From: Alphaproteobacteria bacterium | Lineage (GTDB): Bacteria > Pseudomonadota > Alphaproteobacteria > Micavibrionales > Micavibrionaceae | NCBI GenBank assembly: GCA_021741325.1 | Contig: JAIOYC010000003.1 | Location: forward strand, 1-43,889 | Direction of reading: 5' to 3' | Length of the DNA: 43,889 nt | Shown here: positions 24,984 through 33,806 of the stretch, in pieces | How positions within the stretch are numbered: position 1 is the first letter of the stretch | How the letters are laid out: every line of letters starts with the position of its first letter | Translations under genes and position numbers: made by a program | Notes under the pieces: generated by a model | What the model was told of the DNA's origin: nothing | Databases searched by the model: none | Seen by the model: only the letters and a program-made list of their open reading frames with translations

Positions 24984-27740
24984 CTATTCCGCCGAAATTT
25001 CCGGATCCTGCTCCGTAGCGGGCACATCCCCTTCAGCGGACATATCGGCGCCTTCGGGTACGGCGTCCTCCTCCTCTCCCTCTTCCTGGATCAGCCAGGC
25101 AACGGAGACGACGCTCTCACCCTTGGCCACATTGAAGACCTTGACGCCCTGCGCAACGCGGCCTGTGATCCTGATATTGGAAACCTTGGTGCGGATCAAT
25201 TGCCCCCGGTCGCTGACCAGCATGATCTGGTGGGAATCCGTGACCGGGAAGGTCGCCGCCACTTCATTACCGTTCTTGTCGGTCAGGCTCATATTGGTGA
25301 TCCCCTGCCCGCCACGCCCGGTGATGCGGTATTCATAGGATGAGGTCCGCTTGCCGTAGCCGCCGCTCGTCACGGTCAGTAAAAGCTGCTCTTTTTCCAA
25401 CAGCTCCTGGAAGCGCGCAGGATTGAGAGCCGGAACACCCGATTCAGGAACAACCGCGCCTTCGTCTTCCCCGCCGATTTCCTGTCCGGCCATCTTCATA
25501 TAGGAAACGCGTTCCTCGGAGGTCATGTCCACATGCCGCAGAACGGACATGGAGATCACTTCATCCCCCTTGCCGAGCTTGATTCCGCGCACGCCCGTGG
25601 ATGTCCGTCCCGCGAATACCCGGATGGCCTCCACAGGGAAACGGATCGCCTTGCCCAGCCTGGTGGCCAGCATGATATCCTCATCCTCGCGGCATAGCTT
25701 CACAGAGACAAGACTTTCACCCTCCTCCAGCTTCATCGCGATCAGCCCGTTGGCGCGGATATTCTTGAAATCGGCAAGCTTGTTCCGCCGCACCGAGCCA
25801 TGAGACGTCGCGAACATGATATCCAGCTTTTCCCACAGGCTTTCATCTTCCGGCAGTCGCATATAGACAGAAACATTTTCACCCGATTCCAGCGGCAGGA
25901 GATTGACCATGGCCTTGCCGCGGCTTTGCGGCGTCGCCAGGGGCAATTGATAGACCTTCATCCGGTGGACGATCCCCCGGCTGGTGAAAAACAGGATGGG
26001 CGTGTGGGTGCTGGCCACGAACAAGTCGGAGACGAAATCCTCATCCTTGGTGGCCATGCCCGAGCGGCCCTTGCCGCCGCGTCTCTGCGCCCGGTAAGTA
26101 TCCAGCGGTACGCGCTTGACGTATCCGCCGTTGGTGACGGTCACCACCATCTCCTCGCGCTGGATCAACTCCTCCATGTCCATTTCGAACTCGGCGTCGA
26201 TCAGCTGCGTGCGGCGCGGCGTGTTGAATTTTTCCTTGATCTCGCGCAGCTCGTTGACCAGAACTTCGAGAAGTTTCTCCCGGCTGCCCAGAATGGCCAG
26301 ATACTCGGCGATTTCATCCGTGATGGTTTTCAGCTCGGCCGCGATTTTCTCGCGCTCAAGACCCGTCAGGCGGTGCAGGCGCAGATCGAGGATCGCCTTG
26401 GCCTGGATCTCGCTCATCCTATAGGTGCCGTCTTCCACGAAATGTTCGGGATCGTCGATCAGCGCGATCAGTGGCCCCACATCCCGCGCCGGCCAGGCCT
26501 TTGCCAGAAGGCCCTCCCGGGCTTCTGCCGGATTGGCCGCCGCACGGATCAGCGCGATGATCTCGTCGATATTCGCCACAGCCACGGCCAGTCCCGCCAA
26601 GACGTGCGCGCGCTCCCGCGCCTTGCCCAAATCGTGAATCGTACGGCGCGTGATGACCTCTTCCCGGAACTGGATGAACGCCTTGATCATATCGCGGATC
26701 AGCATGATCTGCGGCTTGCCGCGATTGAGGGCAACCATGTTGCAGGCAAAATTGCCCTGAAGCGCCGTGTGCTTGTAAAGAAGGTTCAAAACGACATCGC
26801 TGTTCGCGCTGGGCTTCAACTCGATCACGACGCGCACGCCGTCACGGTCGGATTCATCGCGGATCTCATGCAGTCCTTCGATGATTTTCTCGCGCCCGAT
26901 CTGACCCAAACGCTCCAGAAGCTTGCCCTTATTGACCTGATACGGCACCTCATGGACGATGATCGCCTCGCGCTTGCCCATTTGCTCGATCGAGGTTTTC
27001 GCGCGCATCGTGACGGACCCGTTGCCCGTGTGATAGGCGGATCGAATGCCGTTCTTGCCCAATATATAACCGCCGGTCGGAAAATCAGGACCGGGAATGA
27101 TCTGGTTGATTTCCTCGGTTGTGATGTCGGGATTATCCACAAAGGCACAGCACGCGTCGATGACCTCGCCCAGATTATGCGGCGGGATGTTCGTGGCCAT
27201 TCCCACGGCAATCCCCCCGGCCCCATTGACCAGAAGATTGGGAATCCGCGCGGGCAGAACCATGGGCTCCGTCATGGATTCGTCGTAGTTGGGCTGGAAA
27301 TCCACCGTATCCTTGTCGATGTCCGCCAGCAGCGTCTCCGCCGCCTTGTTCAGGCGCGCCTCGGTGTACCGCATCGCTGCGGGCGAATCCCCGTCCATGG
27401 AGCCGAAATTCCCCTGCCCGTCGATCAACGGCAAGCGCAAGCTCCAGGGCTGCGCCATGCGGACCAGCGAATCGTAAATCGCCTGATCGCCGTGCGGGTG
27501 GTATTTACCCATCACATCCCCGACAATCCGGGCCGATTTTTTATAGGGCTTGTCCGAGGCGTACCCTCCCTCGCGCATCGCATAGAAAATCCGCCGGTGC
27601 ACCGGCTTGAGCCCGTCGCGCACATCGGGCAGAGCCCGGCTCACGATCACGCTCATTGCGTAATCGAGGTATGATTGCTTCATCTCCTCTTCAAGGGAGA
27701 TCGTGGGAATTCCAGAGGGGGACTCAGTTATATCGGTCAT
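24984..27740 (-). CDS. gyrA: DNA gyrase subunit A
   Basis: GyrA cuts and rejoins DNA for negative supercoiling, working with GyrB. The 918-residue protein has the breakage-reunion domain with catalytic Y125 in '[10 protein letters not shown]', the quinolone-determining loop '[17 protein letters not shown]' (81-97), and a six-bladed C-terminal domain opened by the GyrA box 'QRRGGKG', which marks it as gyrase and not ParC. An acidic tail rich in Glu ends the protein. At the position equal to E. coli S83 it has Q86; D90 (E. coli D87) is kept. It is a single gene. Confidence 0.98.
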   Translation of the reverse strand: MTDITESPSGIPTISLEEEMKQSYLDYAMSVIVSRALPDVRDGLKPVHRRIFYAMREGGYASDKPYKKSARIVGDVMGKYHPHGDQAIYDSLVRMAQPWSLRLPLIDGQGNFGSMDGDSPAAMRYTEARLNKAAETLLADIDKDTVDFQPNYDESMTEPMVLPARIPNLLVNGAGGIAVGMATNIPPHNLGEVIDACCAFVDNPDITTEEINQIIPGPDFPTGGYILGKNGIRSAYHTGNGSVTMRAKTSIEQMGKREAIIVHEVPYQVNKGKLLERLGQIGREKIIEGLHEIRDESDRDGVRVVIELKPSANSDVVLNLLYKHTALQGNFACNMVALNRGKPQIMLIRDMIKAFIQFREEVITRRTIHDLGKARERAHVLAGLAVAVANIDEIIALIRAAANPAEAREGLLAKAWPARDVGPLIALIDDPEHFVEDGTYRMSEIQAKAILDLRLHRLTGLEREKIAAELKTITDEIAEYLAILGSREKLLEVLVNELREIKEKFNTPRRTQLIDAEFEMDMEELIQREEMVVTVTNGGYVKRVPLDTYRAQRRGGKGRSGMATKDEDFVSDLFVASTHTPILFFTSRGIVHRMKVYQLPLATPQSRGKAMVNLLPLESGENVSVYMRLPEDESLWEKLDIMFATSHGSVRRNKLADFKNIRANGLIAMKLEEGESLVSVKLCREDEDIMLATRLGKAIRFPVEAIRVFAGRTSTGVRGIKLGKGDEVISMSVLRHVDMTSEERVSYMKMAGQEIGGEDEGAVVPESGVPALNPARFQELLEKEQLLLTVTSGGYGKRTSSYEYRITGRGGQGITNMSLTDKNGNEVAATFPVTDSHQIMLVSDRGQLIRTKVSNIRITGRVAQGVKVFNVAKGESVVSVAWLIQEEGEEEDAVPEGADMSAEGDVPATEQDPEISAE

Positions 27741-27788
27741 GGTGGAAGAGTTTATAGATTAGAGCCCCGGGAGTCGAGAGAGACTCAC

Positions 27789-27821
27789 AAAAAAGCCCTC
27801 TCCCCCTACAGAGGAGAGGGC
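27789..27821 (-). terminator. Rho-independent terminator overlapping the dipeptidase stop
   Basis: GCCCTCTCC (27795-27803) and GGAGAGGGC (27813-27821) form a 9-bp stem; on the minus strand it is followed by a T-run. The upstream arm lies within the last codons of the dipeptidase gene. It insulates that gene from gyrA. Confidence 0.85.
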
Positions 27822-28486
27822 CGCGCGGCCACCCGCATCCCCTCCGGCAGATCGGCATCGGAGAGCGGAGCGTATTGTTCGTAAATCTCCCTCGGCAAGC
27901 GGAAATCCCACCATTCCTGCGGCAGAGGCAAAAGCGGAATATCTAATTTTTCCGCTGCCCCCCGCATGGATGCATCAAGGCAAGCCCTGTTTTCCCTGAC
28001 CAAGGGACTTAAGAAAGGATGCTCCCGGTGCGCGGGATTGGCCTCCGGCGAGGAATCCTCGGCCAGAAAATCAAACGGCGTGCCCATGTCCACCGTTTCG
28101 CCAGCCTCCGTTTCAAGAGAAACATCGATCGCCATCCCGCGCGGGTGCGCGCCCGCGCCGGGCGGGGACAGCAGGCGGGGCTCTTCCAGCCAGTGCGGAT
28201 TGTCCCGCACGCGCCGCGTTTCAATCATACGTTGCTGCGCCTCGACGGTCCGCAGCCCGTCATGCAGGACAAACAGAAGTCCGTGGGCGGCGTGACACAG
28301 CCTCGAAGCTTCCAGCACCACCTCCGCCAAAATCTTATGGAGCCACAGGCGGGCGTCCGGGCGGTAAATCCGCTCCCCGAACAGGAGATTATCCGCCCGC
28401 GCATAATCCAGCGCGATCCGGACGGGATATTCCCCAGCGAAGGAGTCCATGGGGAGCAGCTGTTCGGGCGGGATGGTTTTCAACAC
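27806..28486 (-). CDS. D-Ala-D-Ala dipeptidase-like protein (VanX/DdpX, peptidase M15D)
   Basis: VanX/DdpX enzymes are zinc dipeptidases that split D-Ala-D-Ala. The 226-residue protein shows the family blocks 'YARADNLLFGERIY', 'HDGLRTVEAQQRM' with the conserved Arg, and the zinc motif 'GAHPRGMAIDVSL' with H114 and D121. The last block, normally E-W-W-H with catalytic Glu and third zinc His, is 'EWWDF' here: E191 is kept but the His is D194. Asp can bind zinc, so activity is possible but altered. There is no signal peptide, in keeping with a cytoplasmic role in cell-wall recycling. Confidence 0.87.
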   Translation of the reverse strand: MLKTIPPEQLLPMDSFAGEYPVRIALDYARADNLLFGERIYRPDARLWLHKILAEVVLEASRLCHAAHGLLFVLHDGLRTVEAQQRMIETRRVRDNPHWLEEPRLLSPPGAGAHPRGMAIDVSLETEAGETVDMGTPFDFLAEDSSPEANPAHREHPFLSPLVRENRACLDASMRGAAEKLDIPLLPLPQEWWDFRLPREIYEQYAPLSDADLPEGMRVAARPSPL

Positions 28487-28505
28487 ATCTCCTTAATATA
28501 AAAAC

Positions 28506-28576
28506 ATTGTCACCCCGGAAAAAAACCGGGAGCGAGTCAGATCTTATCAGATCCCGGCTTTCGCCGGGATGACAAT
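28506..28576. repeat. REP-type palindromic repeat
   Basis: Outer arms ATTGTCACCCCGG (28506-28518) and CCGGGATGACAAT (28564-28576) are inverted, with an inner hairpin ATCCCGG...CCGGGAT around CTTTCG. This matches the common extragenic palindromes of the 'GTCATCCCGG' type in many proteobacteria. It lies between the divergent dipeptidase and mlaE genes. Confidence 0.75.
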
Positions 28577-28659
28577 ATATAGCCCTTCCACTCTGGACGG
28601 CCCTTCCCCTTTATTATAGGGTTTGAAACACGACTCTCTTGCTATACATACTCAGCCCC

Positions 28660-29475
28660 ATGACAGCCAGCACCCCCGACACCTCGACATTCATCACGGC
28701 CCCCTTCCAACTCTGCCGGAACACGGGCGCGGGCTTGCTCGGCCTTTTCGAAAAAATAGGCACGCTGTCCCTCTTTGCCCTGCGGGCCGTGGCGCATTGT
28801 TTCCTGCCCCGCTGGTTTCCGGCCCAGTTCCTGCGCCAGCTCATTGATATCGGATATTACTCCCTGCCCGTTGTGGGGATGACGGCACTCTTCACCGGCA
28901 TGGTGTTGGCGCTGCAAAGCTACACCGGATTCACACGCTTCAACGCCGAAAGTGCGATTGCGGGCGTCGTCGTCCTGTCCGTCACGCGGGAGCTCGCGCC
29001 CGTCCTGGCGGGTCTCATGGTAGCCGGGCGCGTCGGCGCGGCGATTGCCGCCGAGATCGGCACCATGCGCGTGACCGAACAGATCGACGCCCTGACCACG
29101 CTGTCGGTCAACCCGTTCAAATACCTGATCGCCCCGCGCCTGATGGCCGGGACATTGATGCTCCCCCTGCTGGTGCTGATCGGCGACGTCATCGGCGTAT
29201 TCGGCGGATATGTCGTCGCAATTTACAAACTGGGCTTTTCGCCCAACAGCTACCTCTCCCAGACCTGGGACATTCTCGAGACCATGGATGTCGTCTCCGG
29301 CCTGGTCAAGGCCGGGGCGTTCGGATTCATCGTAGCGCTGATGGGCTGCTATCATGGGTTTAATTCCGCCCGCGGCGCCCAGGGAGTCGGCGCGGCCACC
29401 ACCAACGCGGTGGTCTCCTCCTCGATCCTGATCCTGATCTTCAACTATATCCTGACGCAGGTGTTCTTCTCATGA
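28660..29475 (+). CDS. mlaE: MlaE-family lipid ABC transporter permease
   Basis: MlaE is the inner-membrane permease of the Mla system that moves phospholipids between the two membranes. The 271-residue protein (start at the ATG 28660; a TTG at 28639 is the alternative) has an amphipathic N-terminal helix and five membrane segments, with the family block 'ALFTGMVLALQSYTGF', 'VTRELAPVLAGLMVAGRVGAAIAAEIGTM'-type motif (kept here in two parts) and 'ATTNAVVSSSILIL'. Its stop overlaps the start of mlaF. The solute-binding gene mlaD is not downstream. Confidence 0.93.
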   Translation: MTASTPDTSTFITAPFQLCRNTGAGLLGLFEKIGTLSLFALRAVAHCFLPRWFPAQFLRQLIDIGYYSLPVVGMTALFTGMVLALQSYTGFTRFNAESAIAGVVVLSVTRELAPVLAGLMVAGRVGAAIAAEIGTMRVTEQIDALTTLSVNPFKYLIAPRLMAGTLMLPLLVLIGDVIGVFGGYVVAIYKLGFSPNSYLSQTWDILETMDVVSGLVKAGAFGFIVALMGCYHGFNSARGAQGVGAATTNAVVSSSILILIFNYILTQVFFS

Positions 29476-30230
29476 CACCCAAGCTTGAACTGAACGCCGT
29501 CAGGAAATCCTTCGGCCCCAAGAAGGTCCTGAACGGCATCGACCTGGCCATCCAGCCGGGGCGTTCGCTGGTGGTCATCGGCGGCTCCGGCACCGGGAAA
29601 TCGGTGATGATCAAAAGCGTTCTGGGAATCGTCCAGCCCGATTCAGGCTCCATCAGGATTGACGGAGAAGAAGTCACCGGCCTGCGGGGAAAAAACCGGG
29701 ACGCCATGTTGCGCAAATTTGGAATGCTTTTTCAGGGCGGGGCCCTGTTCGATTCCCTGAAAGTCTGGGAAAATGTCGCCTTTGGCCTTGTGCAGGGACG
29801 CGGCATGAACCGCAAGGACGCCCGCGAGATCGCGGTCGAAAAAATCCGGGCCGTGGGCCTCTCCCCCGATGTGGGCGATCTCCTGCCCGCCGAGCTTTCC
29901 GGAGGAATGCAAAAACGCGTGGGCCTGGCCCGCGCCATCGCCGCCAGCCCGGAAATCATCTTCTTCGATGAACCCACGACCGGCCTCGACCCGATCATGG
30001 CCGACGTCATCAATGATCTGATCGTCAAATCTGTGAAGCAACTCGGCGCCACCGCCCTGTCCATCACGCACGACATGGCCTCCGCCCGCAAGATCGCGGA
30101 CGACGTGGCGATGATCTATGACGGGAAAATTATCTGGCACGGCCCTGTGGGCGACCTCGACAATTCAGGCAACGACTATGTCGACCAGTTCATCCACGGC
30201 CGGGCAGAAGGGCCCATTGGCAGGATATAG
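29472..30230 (+). CDS. mlaF: MlaF-family lipid ABC transporter ATPase
   Basis: MlaF drives lipid movement through MlaE. The 252-residue protein has Walker A 'GGSGTGKSV' (37-45), a Q-loop in 'GMLFQGGALFDS' that is typical of MlaF, the signature 'LSGGMQKRV' and Walker B with 'FFDEPTTGLDP', then the H-loop 'ITHDM'. It is translationally coupled to mlaE (ATGA). Its stop codon lies inside the first heptamer of the repeat that borders the S23-type gene, so that element is inserted directly at the gene's end, where mlaD might be expected. Confidence 0.95.
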   Translation: MTPKLELNAVRKSFGPKKVLNGIDLAIQPGRSLVVIGGSGTGKSVMIKSVLGIVQPDSGSIRIDGEEVTGLRGKNRDAMLRKFGMLFQGGALFDSLKVWENVAFGLVQGRGMNRKDAREIAVEKIRAVGLSPDVGDLLPAELSGGMQKRVGLARAIAASPEIIFFDEPTTGLDPIMADVINDLIVKSVKQLGATALSITHDMASARKIADDVAMIYDGKIIWHGPVGDLDNSGNDYVDQFIHGRAEGPIGRI

Positions 30231-30250
30231 GAAATAGGTGTGGGGTGTAA
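30223..30250 (+). repeat. Left heptamer repeats of the S23-type element
   Basis: The plus strand reads GGATATA GGAAATA GGTGTGG GGTGTAA in register. The first unit includes the mlaF stop codon. The pattern is the same as the inverted copy at 30624-30649 and the element at 14586-14637, although more degenerate. Confidence 0.6.
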
Positions 30251-30626
30251 TGGGAATAGAGAGTTTCAGGGATTTAAACGTCTATCAAAACGCCTTTAGA
30301 ATATCGGTAGATATTCATAAAGAATCCCTCGGTTTTCCCAAAATAGAGCAATATGCCCTTGCCGACCAGATCCGGCGCGCCAGCAAGTCCATATGCTGGC
30401 CAATCTCGCGGAAGGATTCGCAAAGCAATTTACGTCCAATGCCGAGTACAAGCGTTTTATCATCATGGCCCTGGGATCTGCCAATGAAATGCTGGTATGG
30501 ATAGACTATGCAAGAACTTTGGAATATGTCACTCCCGATACAGCGATCCGCTGGCAAGAAGACTATACTATCATCTGCAAAATGCTAAGATCACTTCATA
30601 AAAGTCGAAACACTCTGGATCTCTGA
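30250..30626 (+). pseudogene. Frameshifted four-helix-bundle protein gene (S23/bAvd-like)
   Basis: The 5' part encodes 'MGIESFRDLNVYQNAFRI' and 'ALADQIRRASKSI', and the 3' part, in another frame from about 30393, encodes 'LANLAEGFAKQFTSNAEYKR' through 'ICKMLRSLHKS'. Joined, these give a complete member of the four-helix-bundle family first found in 23S rRNA intervening sequences (related to bAvd). The frame changes between 30388 and 30398 (net -1 or +2 bases) at the usual 'SI-ANLAEG' junction. Both halves are still well conserved, so the break is recent, or it is a sequencing error. Heptamer repeats flank the gene on both sides. Confidence 0.85.
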
Positions 30627-30649
30627 CCTATAACCCCTTACCCCTCACC
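30624..30649 (-). repeat. Right heptamer repeats of the S23-type element
   Basis: On the minus strand the units read GGTGAGG GGTAAGG GGTTATA GGTCAGA, inverted with respect to the left set. The outer end reads CACCTAAAT on the plus strand, three bases into the mrcA start codon region, and leaves mrcA without a visible ribosome-binding site. Confidence 0.7.
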
Positions 30650-30652
30650 TAA

Positions 30653-33124
30653 ATGAAATACCTCTGGTACGCCTTTCTCGGACTTTTCTCTCTCGGTTTT
30701 CTGGGCCTGATGGCCGCTGTGGGGTTGGTCGCGTTTATCTTTAATTATTACGGCCATGATCTGCCCGACTACGCGCAGCTTAAAAATTACGAGCCCCAGA
30801 TCGTCACGCGCCTCTACGCGGGGGATGGACGGTTGATGGGTGAATTCGCGCAGGAAAAGCGCGTCTTTGTTTCCATCGACAACATCCCCGATCTGGTGAA
30901 GAACGCCTTCATCGCCGCCGAGGACCAGAATTTCTACAAGCATGAGGGCGTGGATCTCTTTGCCATCGTCCGGGCCGGGATCAGCAACCTGAAAAATCGG
31001 GGATCAGGCAAGCGCCCCGTGGGAGCCTCCACCATCACGCAGCAGGTGGCCAAGAACTTCCTTCTCACCAACGAAGTCTCCTACGAGCGCAAGGTGAAGG
31101 AGGCCATCCTCGCCTACCGCATGGAGCGAGCCATGAGCAAGGATCACCTCCTTGAGCTATATATGAACGAAATTTACCTCGGCGCGCGCGCCTATGGCGT
31201 GGCGGCAGCGGCCCTGCAATATTTCGACAAGCCCCTGAATGAGCTGACGATTGAAGAGGCCGCCTATCTCGCCGCGCTGCCAAAGGCCCCGAACAACTAC
31301 CATCCGGTGCGCCATTACGAAGCTGCTCTGGCCCGGCGCAACTGGGCGATCGAGCGCATGAGAGAAGACGGGTATATAACACGGGAACAGGCCGCATTGG
31401 CCGCGCAGCAACCGCTCAAGACCATTGCGCGCGATGAATCCCGGGTGGTCAACGCCCCCTATTTCACCGAAGAGGTCCGACGCCTCCTGGCCGCCAGCTA
31501 CGGAGAGGACAGTCTCTATGGCGGAGGTCTGGTCGTGCGTAGCACGATCGACCCGCATCTTCAGGATATTGCCGTGCGCACATTGCGCGATGGGCTTCAA
31601 GCCTATGACCGCCGCCATGGCTACCGCGGCCCTCTGCAAAACCTGCCTTCCCTCGACGACTGGCAGTCCCAACTCGCGCAAATCAAAAGACCGCCCGCGG
31701 CGCTGAAAGATTGGCGCCTGGCGGTGGTTCTCGATTCCAGCACGTCCTCCGCCAAGCTTGGCTTTGCCGACGGTCCGGAAGGCACACTCTCCCTGGAACA
31801 CGCCAAATGGGCCCGCAAATATCTGAACGAAGGCTACGCGCAGGGGCCGGAGATCACGGCCGTCTCGCAGGTGGTCAAAGCAGGGGACATTGTATTGGTT
31901 TCCCCGGTGGGGGATAAGGAAAACGCCTGGGAGCTTCAGCAAGTCCCCGACGTACAGGGGGCCCTTGTCGCTATGGACCCGCACACGGGCCGGATTCTCG
32001 CGATGCAGGGCGGCTGGACGTATGACATCAGCGAATTCAATCGCGCCACCCAGGCCCAGCGCCAGCCGGGATCCTCCTTCAAACCCTTTGTGTATCTCGC
32101 GGGGCTGGATAATGGATTTACCCCCGCGACCCTCATCCTGGACGCGCCCTTCCAGATCGAGGACCGTCCCGGCCATTTTTGGAATCCCACCAACTATCAT
32201 GACGATTATTTCGGTCCCACGCCCCTGCGCGTGGGTATTGAGAAATCGCGCAACCTCATGACGGTGCGCCTGGCTCACCATCTCGGGGTGGAAAAAATAT
32301 CCGAATACGCCAAAAATTTCGGAATCACGGATAATATGCCGCTGCATCTCTCCAATTCACTGGGCGCGGGCGAAACAACCCTTTTGCGGATGGTGTCCGC
32401 CTACGCCGTGCTGGTGAATGGCGGCAAGAAAATCGTTCCCACCTTCATCGACCGGATTCAAAACCGCTACGGCGGCACGATTTTCCGTCATGACGAACGC
32501 GAATGCCTGGATTGTGGACCGCGGATGAAATGGCAGGATCAGCCAACTCCCGAGATCCCCGACACGCGGGAACAAGTCGCTGATCCCCGCACGGCCTATC
32601 AGATGGTCTCGATCCTCGAAGGGGTCGTTCAGCGCGGTACGGGCGCGGCCATCAAAACGCTTGGCCGCCCGCTGGCGGGCAAGACAGGCACAACCAATGA
32701 ATCCCGCGATACATGGTTTATCGGATTTTCTCCCGATCTGGTGGTGGGGATCTTCGCGGGCTTCGACGCCCCGCGTTCATTGGGGAAACGGGAGACAGGC
32801 GCCTCCATCTGCGTTCCCATGTTCAAATCCTTCATGGAAGAGGCGCTCAAGGACGTGCCCCTGACCCCCTTCCGTGTTCCGCCCGGAATCCGGAACGTCC
32901 AGATCAACGCGTCAACCGGCGCGCGGGCGCAAATCGGGGATCAGAACGTCATCTGGGAAGCCTTCGTCACGGGAACGGAACCCACCGAGGACATCTTTAT
33001 TCTGGATGAATCGGGAATCAACTTGATGGGGGCGGCGCCCTCATCGGATTCCTACAGCACGCCCGCCGGCCCCGGCAGCTATACTCCGCCCGGCCCCATC
33101 ACGGGCACAGGCGGGTTGTATTAA
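30653..33124 (+). CDS. mrcA: Class A penicillin-binding protein 1A
   Basis: PBP1A polymerises and cross-links peptidoglycan. The 823-residue protein has an N-terminal membrane anchor (about 7-32), the GT51 glycosyltransferase domain with E90 in 'AAEDQNFYKHEGVD' and 'GASTITQQVAKNF', an OB-like insert at about 310-440, and the transpeptidase with S474 in 'GSSFKP', 'KSRNL' and 'KTGTT' at 677-681. The C-terminus is Pro/Gly/Ser-rich and flexible. No ribosome-binding site is seen before the ATG because the heptamer repeat lies there. The protein is not linked to pilMNOPQ genes as in many gammaproteobacteria. Confidence 0.97.
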   Translation: MKYLWYAFLGLFSLGFLGLMAAVGLVAFIFNYYGHDLPDYAQLKNYEPQIVTRLYAGDGRLMGEFAQEKRVFVSIDNIPDLVKNAFIAAEDQNFYKHEGVDLFAIVRAGISNLKNRGSGKRPVGASTITQQVAKNFLLTNEVSYERKVKEAILAYRMERAMSKDHLLELYMNEIYLGARAYGVAAAALQYFDKPLNELTIEEAAYLAALPKAPNNYHPVRHYEAALARRNWAIERMREDGYITREQAALAAQQPLKTIARDESRVVNAPYFTEEVRRLLAASYGEDSLYGGGLVVRSTIDPHLQDIAVRTLRDGLQAYDRRHGYRGPLQNLPSLDDWQSQLAQIKRPPAALKDWRLAVVLDSSTSSAKLGFADGPEGTLSLEHAKWARKYLNEGYAQGPEITAVSQVVKAGDIVLVSPVGDKENAWELQQVPDVQGALVAMDPHTGRILAMQGGWTYDISEFNRATQAQRQPGSSFKPFVYLAGLDNGFTPATLILDAPFQIEDRPGHFWNPTNYHDDYFGPTPLRVGIEKSRNLMTVRLAHHLGVEKISEYAKNFGITDNMPLHLSNSLGAGETTLLRMVSAYAVLVNGGKKIVPTFIDRIQNRYGGTIFRHDERECLDCGPRMKWQDQPTPEIPDTREQVADPRTAYQMVSILEGVVQRGTGAAIKTLGRPLAGKTGTTNESRDTWFIGFSPDLVVGIFAGFDAPRSLGKRETGASICVPMFKSFMEEALKDVPLTPFRVPPGIRNVQINASTGARAQIGDQNVIWEAFVTGTEPTEDIFILDESGINLMGAAPSSDSYSTPAGPGSYTPPGPITGTGGLY

Positions 33125-33139
33125 AGATTGAAGAAAGAA

Positions 33140-33658
33140 TCACATTCCCGGCTTGGCAGGAACCGCGAGGGGCGGGACAAAGGCCAGATCAATTTCCGAA
33201 GCACCGGCCCTATTAAGGGAGTGCGCCTTGTTGAAATCACCCCGCAATCCGGTGCCATGATCTTTCTCCGAGGTTTCCACGCCGTTGGCTTTCACGACAT
33301 TGCGCGCAAATTCCTCTTCCTTCCCCTCGGGCACTTTTCCCTGTCCGACGATATAAACATCCGTATGGGAACGGGAACAAAGCCTCTCCAGAAAACGACT
33401 GGCTTCTTCCGCGGGCAGGGTCGCGATTCCGTCGCTTCTTGTATCCATGCCGAAGCAATCCCTCCCCATACCATCTGAATCGCCTGTCTTGAACATGTCT
33501 CCGGAAGAATATCTGTATCGTCCATCCTCCAGACGCTCCACATCCGCAGTGACCTGTACCCCCAAAGCATCGGTCGAAGTGAGCGTAAAGCGTTCGAAAT
33601 CTTTTCCGCTTTGATCGCCCTGGGCGAATATAAACTCGACTGTGATGGGATTGGGCAT
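33140..33658 (-). CDS. Hypothetical protein (172 aa)
   Basis: This orphan has no signal peptide, membrane helix or recognised domain. It begins with a beta-rich stretch ('ITVEFIFAQGD'), has a Gly/Asp-rich centre and a Pro-rich end ('FVPPLAVPAKPGM'). The start at 33658 has AGGAG at 8 bases. It faces mrcA tail to tail with a 15-base gap and is divergent from the Dsb-like gene. The upstream leader is AT-rich. A search of close relatives would show whether this is a lineage-specific gene. Confidence 0.7.
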   Translation of the reverse strand: MPNPITVEFIFAQGDQSGKDFERFTLTSTDALGVQVTADVERLEDGRYRYSSGDMFKTGDSDGMGRDCFGMDTRSDGIATLPAEEASRFLERLCSRSHTDVYIVGQGKVPEGKEEEFARNVVKANGVETSEKDHGTGLRGDFNKAHSLNRAGASEIDLAFVPPLAVPAKPGM

Positions 33659-33806
33659 TTATCAAACTCCTATAATGAACTCTTATTATTATAATATGAT
33701 ATGGTAAATAAATTAATGAACATTTAAAACCCTCCTGAGCAGCGCATTGAGCCTTCTCCCGGGACCTGCTACACTGAAAGAACACGCCCACTCCCGAGGA
33801 GATTCC

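Noticed and set aside
25800-27674. Long open frame of 624 codons on the plus strand opposite gyrA
   Set aside because: It is an antisense shadow of the GC-rich gyrA gene: composition is rich in Arg, His and Asp with no known motif, while gyrA is certain.
31157-32347. Open frame of 396 codons opposite mrcA
   Set aside because: Antisense shadow of a certain PBP1A gene, no ribosome-binding site and no known domain.
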